A stretch of DNA of 64,000 nt from Pedobacter roseus (GTDB taxonomy: Bacteria > Bacteroidota > Bacteroidia > Sphingobacteriales > Sphingobacteriaceae), in NCBI RefSeq assembly GCF_014395225.1, contig NZ_CP060723.1, forward strand, positions 620,001-684,000, read 5' to 3'. Position 1 is the stretch's first letter. Each line of letters starts with the position of its first letter. This document shows positions 46,509 through 54,239 of this stretch, in pieces. The position numbers and the translations under genes are program-made. Below the pieces are notes generated by a model, which saw only the letters and a program-made list of their open reading frames with translations, searched no databases and was not told the origin of the DNA.

Positions 46509-46605
46509 TTACAAATATAAAAAAAGGATGAAAGGGTTTTATGGTGTGGAAAACAAAAAAAAACGTTCTGTTTAGCATTTTTATGTAGTTTGCGAGAAAT
46601 CTTCA

Positions 46606-46745
46606 CTGCGAAAAGACTTTTTCAGCCGACCAAGCAATCTGCGGCCCTTGATTATAGCAATTGTTTTAAGATTGCTTAGTGCCTCGATATGGCGACTTTT
46701 TTTAGGTTTCTTCATTCCACTACGTTCTAGTTGAAATGACGATTT
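46606..46745. repeat. Dispersed-repeat-like intergenic element
   Basis: The spacer upstream of ligA contains AAGCAATCT (46632-46640) and its complement AGATTGCTT (46669-46677), with further text (CAGCCGACC, GAAATGACG) that resembles repetitive REP-like intergenic elements I remember from many bacterial genomes. No ORF is present. Confidence 0.4.
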
Positions 46746-46748
46746 CTC

Positions 46749-47426
46749 TTACAGGTTTATCTTCCCCTCAATTTCCTTGAAAACATCCATAAAATCTTTT
46801 TGTAAAACCGCTTTAAAAATCCCAAGTTCGAAAGTAAGTTGTTGCAGCTGTATTTCGTTTAGTGTTTGGGGCCAAAGGCGCATGCATATCCTGTTCAGCG
46901 CATAACTGATGTTTTCGAGTTGCTGATAGCTTAAGAGGTATTTACTGCTGATGAATTTCTCCAGAAAGTTAAAAAATACTTGCGGATTTTTCAGGTTACA
47001 ATGTTCCAGAAAATCACTTAAAGATTCTTTTTTTACGGCATTGAGCTTATCGTAAAAGTGATGTACCTGAATAAGGTTATGTTCGATCAATAAATGATCA
47101 AGCAAAAGTTCTAAACCAATATGGGCAAGGAATGAAGGCCTTACAGCAGTGTTTTCTACAATGGGCTTAACAAGCTGTTTAAGTTCGGTAGTCTTTTCCA
47201 GAAAGAAATCGGAAGAGTGGAAATACAGATCTACCGCTAAATGTCTTTTCCAGCCACTTAGCAGGCCTTCTTCATCCAGATTTCCCTTAAACAGGAATTC
47301 ATTCTTTTGGGGATATAAATTCGCCTCCTTTGCTGCGTTTTTGATCAGATCAGGCAAAACAGTTCCCATTACCACATTGGCATCAATATTTGCCCTATCG
47401 AAATAATAATGGGATAAAAAATTCAT
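46749..47426 (-). CDS. Acyl-carrier-protein phosphodiesterase-like protein (AcpH/DUF479 family)
   Basis: ATG 47426 starts the conserved MNFLSHYYFD, and the 19 upstream codons of the longer ORF are unlikely to be translated; the product is 225 residues. Family marks are MNFLSH at the N-terminus, LPDLIK, GWKRHLAVDLYFHSSDFF (metal His/Asp) and a C-terminal helical bundle. AcpH enzymes remove 4-phosphopantetheine from ACP, using an HD-related metal site. Divergence from E. coli AcpH is considerable, so a different phosphodiester target is possible. Confidence 0.7.
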   Translation of the reverse strand: MNFLSHYYFDRANIDANVVMGTVLPDLIKNAAKEANLYPQKNEFLFKGNLDEEGLLSGWKRHLAVDLYFHSSDFFLEKTTELKQLVKPIVENTAVRPSFLAHIGLELLLDHLLIEHNLIQVHHFYDKLNAVKKESLSDFLEHCNLKNPQVFFNFLEKFISSKYLLSYQQLENISYALNRICMRLWPQTLNEIQLQQLTFELGIFKAVLQKDFMDVFKEIEGKINL

Positions 47427-47545
47427 GCTGCAAGGTAATGTTTTATTGCAGGTTGTAAAACCAGAATTATAAATATTGACCATAAATCTTTATTGTTTAG
47501 CCGCTTAATTATGCATAGCTTTAAGTATTCCTAATCCCACGCATC

Positions 47546-48847
47546 ATGCCTAATGCTAAAACTTACAGGATATTATCGCTCGATGGCGGTGGTTCCTGGG
47601 CGCTCATCCAGGTGAAATGCCTGCGCAAACTCTTTGCCGAAACCTTTAATAATCCCGATCCCACTGGTCACGAAGTTTTGGCAAAGTTCGATCTGGTATC
47701 TGCCAACAGTGGTGGTAGTTTAGTGGCAGCAGCCATGGCAGAAAACCTTAAACTTTCTGAAATAGAAAAAATATTTGAAGATGAAAAACTGCGGAACAAG
47801 GTTTTTTCAAAACTGAGCTTCTTCGAAAAAAGTTTACTGGCGAGTGTCGCAAGAATATTTAAAATCGGTGCCAAATATGCTACCAAACGCAAACACCTGG
47901 CGCTAAAGGAAATTTTACCAGGCATTGCGCAAATTGACTTGACGGATATCCCGGCGCATATTGCTTTGGATAATGAAAGCAAGACACAGTTTCTGATCGT
48001 TGGATACGATTATTACCGAAATAGGGCCGAACTTTTCAGGTCAGATTGTGATAGTATGGCCTCCACTTCTGTTATCGAACGCAAACTTAAAAACCTGTCT
48101 CCACAGGCTGCAGCACCGTCTGATTGTATGGTGAGTTTGGTTGATGCCGTGCATGCTTCCAGTACCGCACCCGTAAACTATTTTAATGAACCCGCTACTT
48201 TTCTGGTCAACAATAAACCGAAATATTATTGGGATGGAGGGGTTACGGGCAATAATAATCCGGTACTTGTTGCTGTAACAGAGGCCATTTGTAACAGGAT
48301 GCGCAGCGGCATTGAGCATGTACAGGTGCTTTCTATTGGTACCGGTACAGTTTCGCAACTGCAGTATGATGAAGAAACCCCGGTAAAATATGATGAACTT
48401 AAAGCAAAACAAGAAGCTCCGGGACTGATCAGGGATATCCAGAAAATGGGGACGAGTATTTTAAACGATCCGCCTGATACTGCGGCTTTTGTGGCCTACA
48501 TGATCCTGAATCCTGATATGCCAGGAAAACCGGTAGATTTTATACGTATGAATCCGGCACTAAGACCGATATTGGTTGACGATGCTGCCGGTAAATACTG
48601 GGACCTGCCTGCTGGCATCAATAAAGAAGATTATGTGAAACTCAACAGTATGGATATGGATGCGGTAAAAGATGAGGAGGTAGCACTGATCAAAAAACTA
48701 TGCGATAACTGGTTGGATGGCGAAGGAGTACCCAATCAGTCGATCAGAAGCAGTTCAAACCTCAACTGCCTCATTGGCCATCACGATTTTAATGCGGCAA
48801 TGACTGATTTTAAGAACTGGTTTACAAATCCAACTAATTTGCTTTAA
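47546..48847 (+). CDS. Patatin-like phospholipase
   Basis: The 433-residue cytoplasmic-looking protein has the patatin fold. ILSLDGGGSWALIQVKCL (about residue 9) is the oxyanion-hole Gly-rich loop. FDLVSANSGGSLVAAAMAEN carries the nucleophile region (about 52), in which the usual G-x-S-x-G appears as A-N-S-G-G. YYWDGGVTGNNNP (about 229) supplies the catalytic Asp in the D-G-G motif. It may hydrolyse phospholipid acyl esters. Stand-alone patatins can also be effectors of CBASS-like defence, but no cyclase or sensor gene lies beside it. Confidence 0.85.
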   Translation: MPNAKTYRILSLDGGGSWALIQVKCLRKLFAETFNNPDPTGHEVLAKFDLVSANSGGSLVAAAMAENLKLSEIEKIFEDEKLRNKVFSKLSFFEKSLLASVARIFKIGAKYATKRKHLALKEILPGIAQIDLTDIPAHIALDNESKTQFLIVGYDYYRNRAELFRSDCDSMASTSVIERKLKNLSPQAAAPSDCMVSLVDAVHASSTAPVNYFNEPATFLVNNKPKYYWDGGVTGNNNPVLVAVTEAICNRMRSGIEHVQVLSIGTGTVSQLQYDEETPVKYDELKAKQEAPGLIRDIQKMGTSILNDPPDTAAFVAYMILNPDMPGKPVDFIRMNPALRPILVDDAAGKYWDLPAGINKEDYVKLNSMDMDAVKDEEVALIKKLCDNWLDGEGVPNQSIRSSSNLNCLIGHHDFNAAMTDFKNWFTNPTNLL

Positions 48848-48862
48848 ACTAAGCTAAAATTT

Positions 48863-48870
48863 TATCTTTG
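48863..48870 (+). promoter_or_regulatory. Putative -7 promoter box (TATCTTTG) for tyrS
   Basis: TATCTTTG matches TAnnTTTG and lies 27 bases before the tyrS start. Confidence 0.5.
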
Positions 48871-48897
48871 CACGCACATTATTAAAGTGTTTGTACA

Positions 48898-50184
48898 ATG
48901 ACGAATTTTGTTGAAGAGTTAAGATGGCGTGGCATGCTGCATGATATTATGCCGAATACTGAGGAAAAGTTAAACGAGGGTATGACATCTGGTTATATCG
49001 GTTTTGACCCTACTGCAGATTCATTGCATGTTGGTCACTTAACGCAGATCATGACGCTGATCCATTTTCAAAATGCAGGTCACAAGCCATTTGCTTTGGT
49101 GGGTGGAGCTACAGGTATGGTGGGCGATCCGTCGGGAAAATCTGATGAACGTAATCTTCAAACGCCCGAAATGATCGAGCATAACCTAAAAGGAATGAAA
49201 AAGCAGTTGGCTAAATTCCTGAAATTTGAAGAAGGTGGAAATGGAGCGGTAATGGTTAATAATGCGGATTGGTTTAAGGATATGAACCTTTTTACCTTTA
49301 TCAGGGATGTAGGTAAACACATTACCGTAAACTACATGATGGCGAAAGACAGCGTTAAAAGACGTTTGGAAGGCGATTCTGGTTTGTCGTTTACCGAATT
49401 CTGTTACCAGTTGATTCAAGGATACGATTTTTACCATTTATGGAAAAATGAAAACTGTTTAGTGCAGATGGGTGGTTCCGATCAATGGGGAAACATTGTT
49501 ACAGGTACAGAGCTAATCAGAAGGAAAGATGCCGGAACAGCTTATGCGATTACCACGCAGCTGATCAAAAAAGCAGATGGAACCAAATTCGGTAAAACCG
49601 AGAGTGGCGCCGTTTGGTTGGATCCTGAGAAAACTTCACCATATAAATTTTACCAGTTCTGGTTAAATGCATCAGATGATGATGTGAAAAAATGGATCCG
49701 TATTTTTACGCTAAAAACTAAAGAAGAGATTGAGGCTTTGGAAAAAGAACACGATGTTGCACCACACCTGCGTATTCTTCAAAAAGCTTTGGCTGAGGAT
49801 ATCACCATCAAAACGCACTCGGCAGAAGCCTTCGAAACCGCTATTAAAACTTCTGAGTTTTTGTTCGGAAACGGATCTCTTGAATTTTTAAGGGGTTTAT
49901 CAGATAAAGCCGTATTAGATATATTTGATGGGATTCCTCAATATAAGATTCTGATTGAAGAGCTTGGAGCTGGAATTGATGCAGCAAGCTTGTTAGCAGA
50001 AAAATCGGCCATTTTTCCATCAAAGGGAGAGGCTAAGAAGACTATTCAAGGTGGGGGTGTTTCTGTAAATAAGGAAAAGGTAGCTGAAATGGCGCAGATC
50101 TTTAATGCAGATCATCTAATCAACGATAAATTCATCGTGGTACAAAAAGGAAAGAAAAACTACTTTCTTTTAATTGCAGAATAA
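48898..50184 (+). CDS. tyrS: Tyrosyl-tRNA synthetase
   Basis: The 428-residue class I synthetase charges tRNA-Tyr. SLHVGHLTQIM (about residue 44) is the HIGH-type motif. YQLIQGYDFYHL and GGSDQWGNIVTG line the tyrosine pocket, and KFGKTESG (about 229) is the KMSKS counterpart typical of this TyrRS group. The C-terminal S4-like RNA-binding domain (FPSKGEAKKTIQGGGVSVNK) is present. Length is normal, and a hairpin follows the stop. Confidence 0.96.
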   Translation: MTNFVEELRWRGMLHDIMPNTEEKLNEGMTSGYIGFDPTADSLHVGHLTQIMTLIHFQNAGHKPFALVGGATGMVGDPSGKSDERNLQTPEMIEHNLKGMKKQLAKFLKFEEGGNGAVMVNNADWFKDMNLFTFIRDVGKHITVNYMMAKDSVKRRLEGDSGLSFTEFCYQLIQGYDFYHLWKNENCLVQMGGSDQWGNIVTGTELIRRKDAGTAYAITTQLIKKADGTKFGKTESGAVWLDPEKTSPYKFYQFWLNASDDDVKKWIRIFTLKTKEEIEALEKEHDVAPHLRILQKALAEDITIKTHSAEAFETAIKTSEFLFGNGSLEFLRGLSDKAVLDIFDGIPQYKILIEELGAGIDAASLLAEKSAIFPSKGEAKKTIQGGGVSVNKEKVAEMAQIFNADHLINDKFIVVQKGKKNYFLLIAE

Positions 50185-50189
50185 ATTTA

Positions 50190-50234
50190 CAAGCCCAATG
50201 AAAATAAAAATAGAAGGTTTTTTCATTGGGCTTG
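50190..50234. terminator. Long hairpin after tyrS
   Basis: CAAGCCCAATGAAAA (50190-50204) pairs perfectly with TTTTCATTGGGCTTG (50220-50234). The 15-pair stem lies six bases after the tyrS stop. No strong T run follows. The ATG of the neighbouring pseudogene lies in the left arm. Confidence 0.6.
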
Positions 50235-50652
50235 AATTTAAAATAGAACGGGAAGTTGATATTCCGGAAGAAATTCTAATGAAACGTATATCCAGGAATT
50301 AAGAAAACTGGATTATGAAGTTGCGGACCGAACGTAGAAAAAAATCTTGTTTGGAGAAAGATGGCATGGCGGTCCATATATTACTAAACAGTCTGATTGG
50401 GGCAGGGTAAATCATGGAAGTTTCGAAATTAACAGCGTCAGCAAAAAGTAAAGTTTAAAGTTTCAATTTTCGCTATCTGTATTTGGAGTAATAATGGGCA
50501 TTTTAATGCTTATTGTAATGTTATTTGGTTTTAAATATTTCATTTTTCCCTTTGTACTGGCTTTCACTGTTTTGAATATTCAAAGTGGAATCGATCTTAG
50601 AAATAAAATGCACGAAATTTTTAACAATGTTACCCGGAAGGAAATAAATTGA
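50198..50652 (+). pseudogene. Decayed small membrane-protein gene
   Basis: From ATG 50198 the frame reads MKIKIEGFFIGLEFKIER and stops after 34 codons. One frame over, the text continues as ETYIQELRKLDYEVADRT, stop, KKILFGERWHGGPYITKQ and onward, stop, then FQFSLSVFGVIMGILMLIVM and a C-terminal part ending RKEIN at a final TGA (50650). One frameshift and two in-frame stops thus interrupt an otherwise plausible coding sequence with one or two membrane helices. I do not recognise the family. The intact parent protein would be about 145 residues. Confidence 0.5.
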
Positions 50653-50667
50653 TTACTGAAATCTCCA

Positions 50668-50907
50668 TTAAAGAAACTTAATATCATAATCAAACCCTTT
50701 GGTCTTAATTTTAAGAAGCCAGTTTCTATAAAGGTTTTTCCCGATAACAGGTTTTCCCTCTTTAATCATCAGGGTTTCTCCAAAAATAAAATGCTGGAGA
50801 TCCTGCCGGAATTCTTTACGGATATCGTTTAGAAATATTGTTTCCTTTTTATCCGGGATTTCAGACAAGTGTTCTAATCGCTTCGATATTATATTCAAAC
50901 TTGGCAT
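50668..50907 (-). CDS. Small hypothetical protein
   Basis: The longer ORF reaches 51012, but ATG 50907 (MPSLNIISKRLEHLSEIPDK) gives a cleaner 79-residue product. It is mixed alpha/beta, charged, without a signal or membrane helix, and ends YRNWLLKIKTKGFDYDIKFL. I do not recognise it. It lies in a decayed stretch between a pseudogene and gene remnants, so it may be accessory DNA. Coding status is moderately supported by ORF length only. Confidence 0.4.
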   Translation of the reverse strand: MPSLNIISKRLEHLSEIPDKKETIFLNDIRKEFRQDLQHFIFGETLMIKEGKPVIGKNLYRNWLLKIKTKGFDYDIKFL

Positions 50908-51066
50908 TTCTATTTTAAGATTTATCCTGTATGTCAAAATTAACAGTTTTTGATAAATTTTTCTATATAAAGGATATATAGTTGGCTTTCTTTCAAAAAA
51001 AACCTTTCCCACTATGATATAGGATCTAAAAGCTTTTATTTTAAGTTTAATTTATTTGTTTTTGAT

Positions 51067-51147
51067 TTACTCCTGATCCGGCAACCTGTCCTTTTCATCT
51101 TTCTTCCGGTTAAAACGGTAAACCAATGTAGCGGTGGTTAATCTTCC
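51067..51147 (-). pseudogene. C-terminal remnant of an outer-membrane beta-barrel protein
   Basis: Read on the minus strand, this stretch encodes GRLTTATLVYRFNRKKDEKD, then RLPDQE and a stop (51067-51069). The last barrel strand with aromatic residue (ATLVYRF) followed by a short charged tail is typical of Bacteroidota outer-membrane receptors. Nothing upstream continues the frame. The rest of the gene is missing at about 51148. Confidence 0.5.
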
Positions 51148-51399
51148 GATAGTTCAAAGGATTATATTGTCATTCACTGCACAGATAAAAAAATCACTGC
51201 TAAATACAAAATCGGCGATCTGGAAACGGAGTTAGGGGAAACTGTATTTTTGCGTATTCACCGCTCATTTATTGTTAACCTGAAAAAAGTAACTGCTTTT
51301 ACAGCCTATGATGTGGAAATTGGGAGCAAAGAGCTTCCTATTAGCGCAAGTTATAAAGAATATGTGTTTAAAAAGCTGCAGCATGCTGCACTTAAATGA
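51148..51399 (+). pseudogene. Remnant of a LytTR-type response regulator (DNA-binding domain only)
   Basis: The open frame encodes about 83 residues: DSSKDYIVIHCTDKKITAKY, then KIGDLETELGETVFLRIHRS, FIVNLKKVTAF and ELPISASYKEYVFKKL. This is the LytTR domain, including the R-I-H-R-S-F-I-V-N-L core and the P-I-S-x-S-Y-K signature. The N-terminal receiver domain and the start codon are missing; the frame begins where the outer-membrane protein remnant ends. It is therefore most likely a deletion scar and not a functional regulator. Confidence 0.65.
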
Positions 51400-51477
51400 T
51401 ATTAGTTTGATGCTACCAGGTATGATACCAAAAAAGCCACTTTTTAGGGTGGCTTAAATGATTAGTACTAGACGGGA

Positions 51478-51654
51478 CTATTTAAATACGTAAAATTTAT
51501 TAAAACATTTATAACATTTATACCGCTTGATGGAAACCCATGGCATGAGTGTTTTGAATATAAAACCTCTCGGCACCCTGTAGGTCTCAAAATTTTTGCA
51601 TTTTGGACAGGATGGACAGGTTGAAACCACAGATAATTCCTTGGGCGATGTCAT
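51478..51654 (-). CDS. Small zinc-ribbon-like protein
   Basis: ATG 51654 gives a 58-residue product beginning MTSPKELSVVSTCPSCPKCK. The longer ORF up to 51726 adds a hydrophobic leader that is less likely. Two Cys groups (CPSCPKC and CYKC, about 26 residues apart) suggest a zinc ribbon. The text between is aromatic and basic. I do not recognise a family. It lies directly downstream of the metal-responsive CobW gene on the same strand. Confidence 0.45.
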   Translation of the reverse strand: MTSPKELSVVSTCPSCPKCKNFETYRVPRGFIFKTLMPWVSIKRYKCYKCFNKFYVFK

Positions 51655-51753
51655 AGTAAGTATAGTTGTTTGGGAAATCAAATTTAAACAAAATAAATGC
51701 AAATAATGTAGTAGAAAAACTACCATTTTATTTATTTCGTCGACTATTTTCCA

Positions 51754-52962
51754 TTAATCCTGGAAGATTACACGCTCGAACGGGTTTTTAAAACCTTTTC
51801 CAGTTTTATAATTCATAATTTCACTATCCGTTAATAAACATGTGGTTAGCGATTTTTTTAATTCTTCAGCGTCCATTTCCTGACCGATAAAAACCAGCTC
51901 ATTTTTACGGTCACCGAAATCATTGTCCCAATCAGCATGTATTGCTACTCTGTTCTCCAAATAATAGCTGTATTGTTCCCGTTCCTGCAGGTTCATACTT
52001 GCCCACCAAACACCGGCAGGATCGATACGTAAAGAGCCACCTGCCTGCGAAAAGTTAATGGCCTGCTCTGGCATAGCTGCCAGGTAAAATATGCCTTTTG
52101 AGCGGATTACGTTTTGCGGGAATTCTTTATTAATGTAATGCCATAACCTTTCGGGGTGAAAGGGTTTTTTGGAGCGGAATACCATAGAACTGATGCCGTA
52201 TTCTTCAGTTTCGGGCTGATGAACCTCTTCCAGTTCTTTTTTCCAGCCTGCACCTTCTGATGCCGATTCAAAATCGAACAGTCCTGTATTTAAAATAAGG
52301 GCAGGATCTATTTCTCCAAAAAGTGTTTCATAAATTTTTGCATCCGGGTTTAATTTGGAAATTAATGCCCTCAGTACTTTAATGTCACTATCACTTACCA
52401 GGTCGGTTTTGTTCAATAAAATCACATTGGCAAATTCGATCTGATCGGTAAGCAGGTTTACAATCGTGCGCCTGTCTGCGGCATCATCAACCATATTCCT
52501 ATCAGCCAGTTTTTCTGCTGAGCCAAAATCCTGATAAAAGTTATAGGCATCTACCACGGTTACCATGGTGTCCAGCTGGCTAAACCGGCTAAGGTCAATG
52601 CCCGATGTTTCATCAATAAAAGAAAAAGTCTGTGCAACAGGGACCGGTTCCGATATGCCGGTACTTTCAATCAGCAGGTAATCAAAACGGTTTTCTTTTG
52701 CCAGTTTTTCCACTTCGATCATTAGGTCTTCACGCAGCGTACAGCAGATGCAGCCATTACTCATTTCAACCAGTTTTTCTTCTGTTTTCGATAGGCTGTG
52801 CTCGTTTTTAATTAAGGAGGCATCAATGTTTACCTCGCTCATATCGTTCACAATTACAGCTACTTTTAAGTTCTTTTTATTCTTTAAGATAGCGTTTAGC
52901 AAAGTGGTTTTACCACTGCCCAGGAAACCGCTTAATACGGTTACCGGTAATTTTTTTATCAT
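51754..52962 (-). CDS. CobW/COG0523-family GTPase, putative metal chaperone
   Basis: ATG 52962 starts MIKKLPVTVLSGFLGSGKTT, preferred to the longer frame from 53010; the product is 402 residues. The P-loop GFLGSGKTTLLN, the metal-binding C-x-C-C in GCICCTLREDL (about residue 70), ESTGISEPVPVAQTF and the NKTD base motif define the family. The C-terminal CobW domain follows (FHPERLWHYI). Such GTPases insert zinc or cobalt into client enzymes under metal limitation and are often Zur-controlled. It diverges from the merC-to-fur operon, with a shared inverted repeat at its promoter. Confidence 0.9.
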   Translation of the reverse strand: MIKKLPVTVLSGFLGSGKTTLLNAILKNKKNLKVAVIVNDMSEVNIDASLIKNEHSLSKTEEKLVEMSNGCICCTLREDLMIEVEKLAKENRFDYLLIESTGISEPVPVAQTFSFIDETSGIDLSRFSQLDTMVTVVDAYNFYQDFGSAEKLADRNMVDDAADRRTIVNLLTDQIEFANVILLNKTDLVSDSDIKVLRALISKLNPDAKIYETLFGEIDPALILNTGLFDFESASEGAGWKKELEEVHQPETEEYGISSMVFRSKKPFHPERLWHYINKEFPQNVIRSKGIFYLAAMPEQAINFSQAGGSLRIDPAGVWWASMNLQEREQYSYYLENRVAIHADWDNDFGDRKNELVFIGQEMDAEELKKSLTTCLLTDSEIMNYKTGKGFKNPFERVIFQD

Positions 52963-52968
52963 GTTAAT

Positions 52969-52981
52969 GCAATTATGTTGC
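52969..52981. promoter_or_regulatory. Inverted repeat GCAA-N5-TTGC (site 1), putative metal-regulator operator
   Basis: GCAATTATGTTGC sits immediately downstream of the minus-strand -7 box of the CobW gene; with flanks TGCAA-N5-TTGCA it is a perfect 15-base inverted repeat. A second copy lies 26 bases on. The Fur-family gene at 56792 is the natural candidate regulator. Confidence 0.6.
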
Positions 52982-52988
52982 AAATATA
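52981..52988 (-). promoter_or_regulatory. Putative -7 box (TATATTTG on the minus strand) for the CobW gene
   Basis: CAAATATA on the plus strand is TATATTTG on the minus strand, identical to the box of the divergent operon at 53023, and 19 bases before the CobW ATG. Confidence 0.55.
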
Positions 52989-53006
52989 GTGCTGAATATT
53001 TTAAAT

Positions 53007-53019
53007 GCAACCATATTGC
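53007..53019. promoter_or_regulatory. Inverted repeat GCAA-N5-TTGC (site 2), putative metal-regulator operator
   Basis: GCAACCATATTGC lies just upstream of the plus-strand -7 box of the merC-like operon, where a bound repressor would block RNA polymerase. Confidence 0.6.
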
Positions 53020-53022
53020 TTT

Positions 53023-53030
53023 TATATTTG
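53023..53030 (+). promoter_or_regulatory. Putative -7 box (TATATTTG) for the merC-to-fur operon
   Basis: TATATTTG matches TAnnTTTG, 20 bases before the merC-like ATG. Confidence 0.55.
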
Positions 53031-53049
53031 TGGACTAAATTTATTTTTA

Positions 53050-53445
53050 ATGAAATTACGGAGCTACAAAATCAACCTCGACCGGATCGGTATTACCGCC
53101 TCAACACTTTGTGCCATACACTGCGCTGCCCTACCATTTTTTATTACTGTATTGCCAATGTGGGGTATGGATTTTCTGGCCAACGAAGCGGTTGAAATTG
53201 CGATGATAGTAGTTTCATTGATCATTGGGATATGGAGCCTCAGTTCGGCTTACCGGAAACAGCACCATCGTATTTTACCAATTTTAGTGCTTATCGCAGG
53301 TTTTGCCTGTATTGCAATGGGGCACTTCTCCGGGATTGAGCTGTTGGAGCCTGTTTTGATCCCACTAGGTGGCTTTACCATTGCTGCTGCACATTTCATC
53401 AACCTGCGGATGCTCAAATCCTGCCCGATAGACCATCAACACTAA
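53050..53445 (+). CDS. MerC-domain small membrane protein
   Basis: ATG 53050 (MKLRSYKINLDRIGITASTL) is preferred to an upstream in-frame ATG at 53005 that overlaps operator site 2. The 131-residue protein has four membrane helices. Cys-x3-His-Cys in LCAIHCAALPF lies in the first helix, the pattern of the MerC metal-binding site, and a second pair is near the end (SCPIDHQH). MerC proteins carry mercuric or other soft metal ions. With a CobW GTPase and Fur-type regulator alongside, zinc or a related metal is likely here. No mercuric reductase is present. Confidence 0.8.
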   Translation: MKLRSYKINLDRIGITASTLCAIHCAALPFFITVLPMWGMDFLANEAVEIAMIVVSLIIGIWSLSSAYRKQHHRILPILVLIAGFACIAMGHFSGIELLEPVLIPLGGFTIAAAHFINLRMLKSCPIDHQH

Positions 53446-53455
53446 AAATAGCCTT

Positions 53456-53620
53456 ATGTCTAAAAATTATAAAATCCTTTTTATTCCAGCTTTGCTGTTC
53501 ATCACGATGCTGAATCCGGCCTGTAAGCACGGCACAAACGATGGTATAGAAATTTACAGGCGTTATGCCATCAAAAATATTGTGGTAAAAAAAATGCAAA
53601 AGATGATGCCTCATGATTAA
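53456..53620 (+). CDS. Small lipoprotein
   Basis: This 54-residue ORF reads MSKNYKILFIPALLFITMLN, then a lipobox-like PAC (Cys 23), KHGTNDGIEIYRRY and a basic end (VVKKMQKMMPHD). It overlaps the ABC ATPase gene by eight bases and starts ten bases after merC, so it is almost certainly part of the operon. A lipid-anchored periplasmic role, such as a metal relay or transporter accessory, is a guess; no metal motif beyond single His residues is visible. Confidence 0.6.
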   Translation: MSKNYKILFIPALLFITMLNPACKHGTNDGIEIYRRYAIKNIVVKKMQKMMPHD

Positions 53621-54239
53621 CATCAAATCATTGTCTCATCTTTATGAGCAGGGAAGAAGAATAAAATTTCCCGATTGGGAAATTGCAGATATGGAACAAT
53701 GGCTTTTACTGGGCTCATCGGGCAGTGGCAAGAGTACCTTATTGAATATTATTTCTGGTTTATTAAAACCTACGCTGGGCGAAGTGTTGATCAACGATAC
53801 CGATCTCTATCAGTTAACGGCAAGAAATATGGACCGTTTTAGGGGAAGGCATATTGGTATCATTTTTCAAAGGCCCCACCTTATCCGCTCGCTTAATGTA
53901 CTTGATAACCTGGAGCTTGCCGCGGTAATGGCTGGTTTACCGATCGATGGAGAACGCAATCTTTTACTTTTAAAAGAGCTTGGCATTATAGAATTAGCCA
54001 AAAGGTATCCGGATGAACTGAGCCAGGGGCAGTTGCAAAGGGTTTCGGTAGCGCGGGCATTGGTGAATAAACCAGATCTGCTGATTGCTGATGAACCTAC
54101 CTCGAGTTTGGATGATGAAAATGCTGCGCAGGTAATTAAGATGTTGACCAGCCAGGCGAAGGATAACGGCGCTGCACTGATCATTGCGACGCATGATCAA
54201 AGGGTTCGGGACCATATTGCTAAAACCTATCTACTCTAA
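53613..54239 (+). CDS. ABC transporter ATPase (LolD/MacB type)
   Basis: The 208-residue ATPase has Walker A GSSGSGKSTLLNI (about residue 33), signature LSQGQLQRVSVARAL (about 132), Walker B LLIADEPTSSLDDE (about 156) and the H-loop ATHDQRV. The type pairs with FtsX/MacB-fold permeases that move or extract molecules without a classic import pathway. It overlaps the small lipoprotein gene by eight bases and the permease gene by one (TAATG). Confidence 0.9.
   Translation: MINIKSLSHLYEQGRRIKFPDWEIADMEQWLLLGSSGSGKSTLLNIISGLLKPTLGEVLINDTDLYQLTARNMDRFRGRHIGIIFQRPHLIRSLNVLDNLELAAVMAGLPIDGERNLLLLKELGIIELAKRYPDELSQGQLQRVSVARALVNKPDLLIADEPTSSLDDENAAQVIKMLTSQAKDNGAALIIATHDQRVRDHIAKTYLL

Noticed and set aside
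47546..48847. Patatin gene as a CBASS-type defence effector
   Set aside because: No nucleotidyltransferase or accessory gene adjoins it; neighbours are housekeeping genes.
53005..53049. Upstream ATG at 53005 as the merC start
   Set aside because: It would place the start upstream of the -7 box and inside operator site 2; ATG 53050 fits the family N-terminus.
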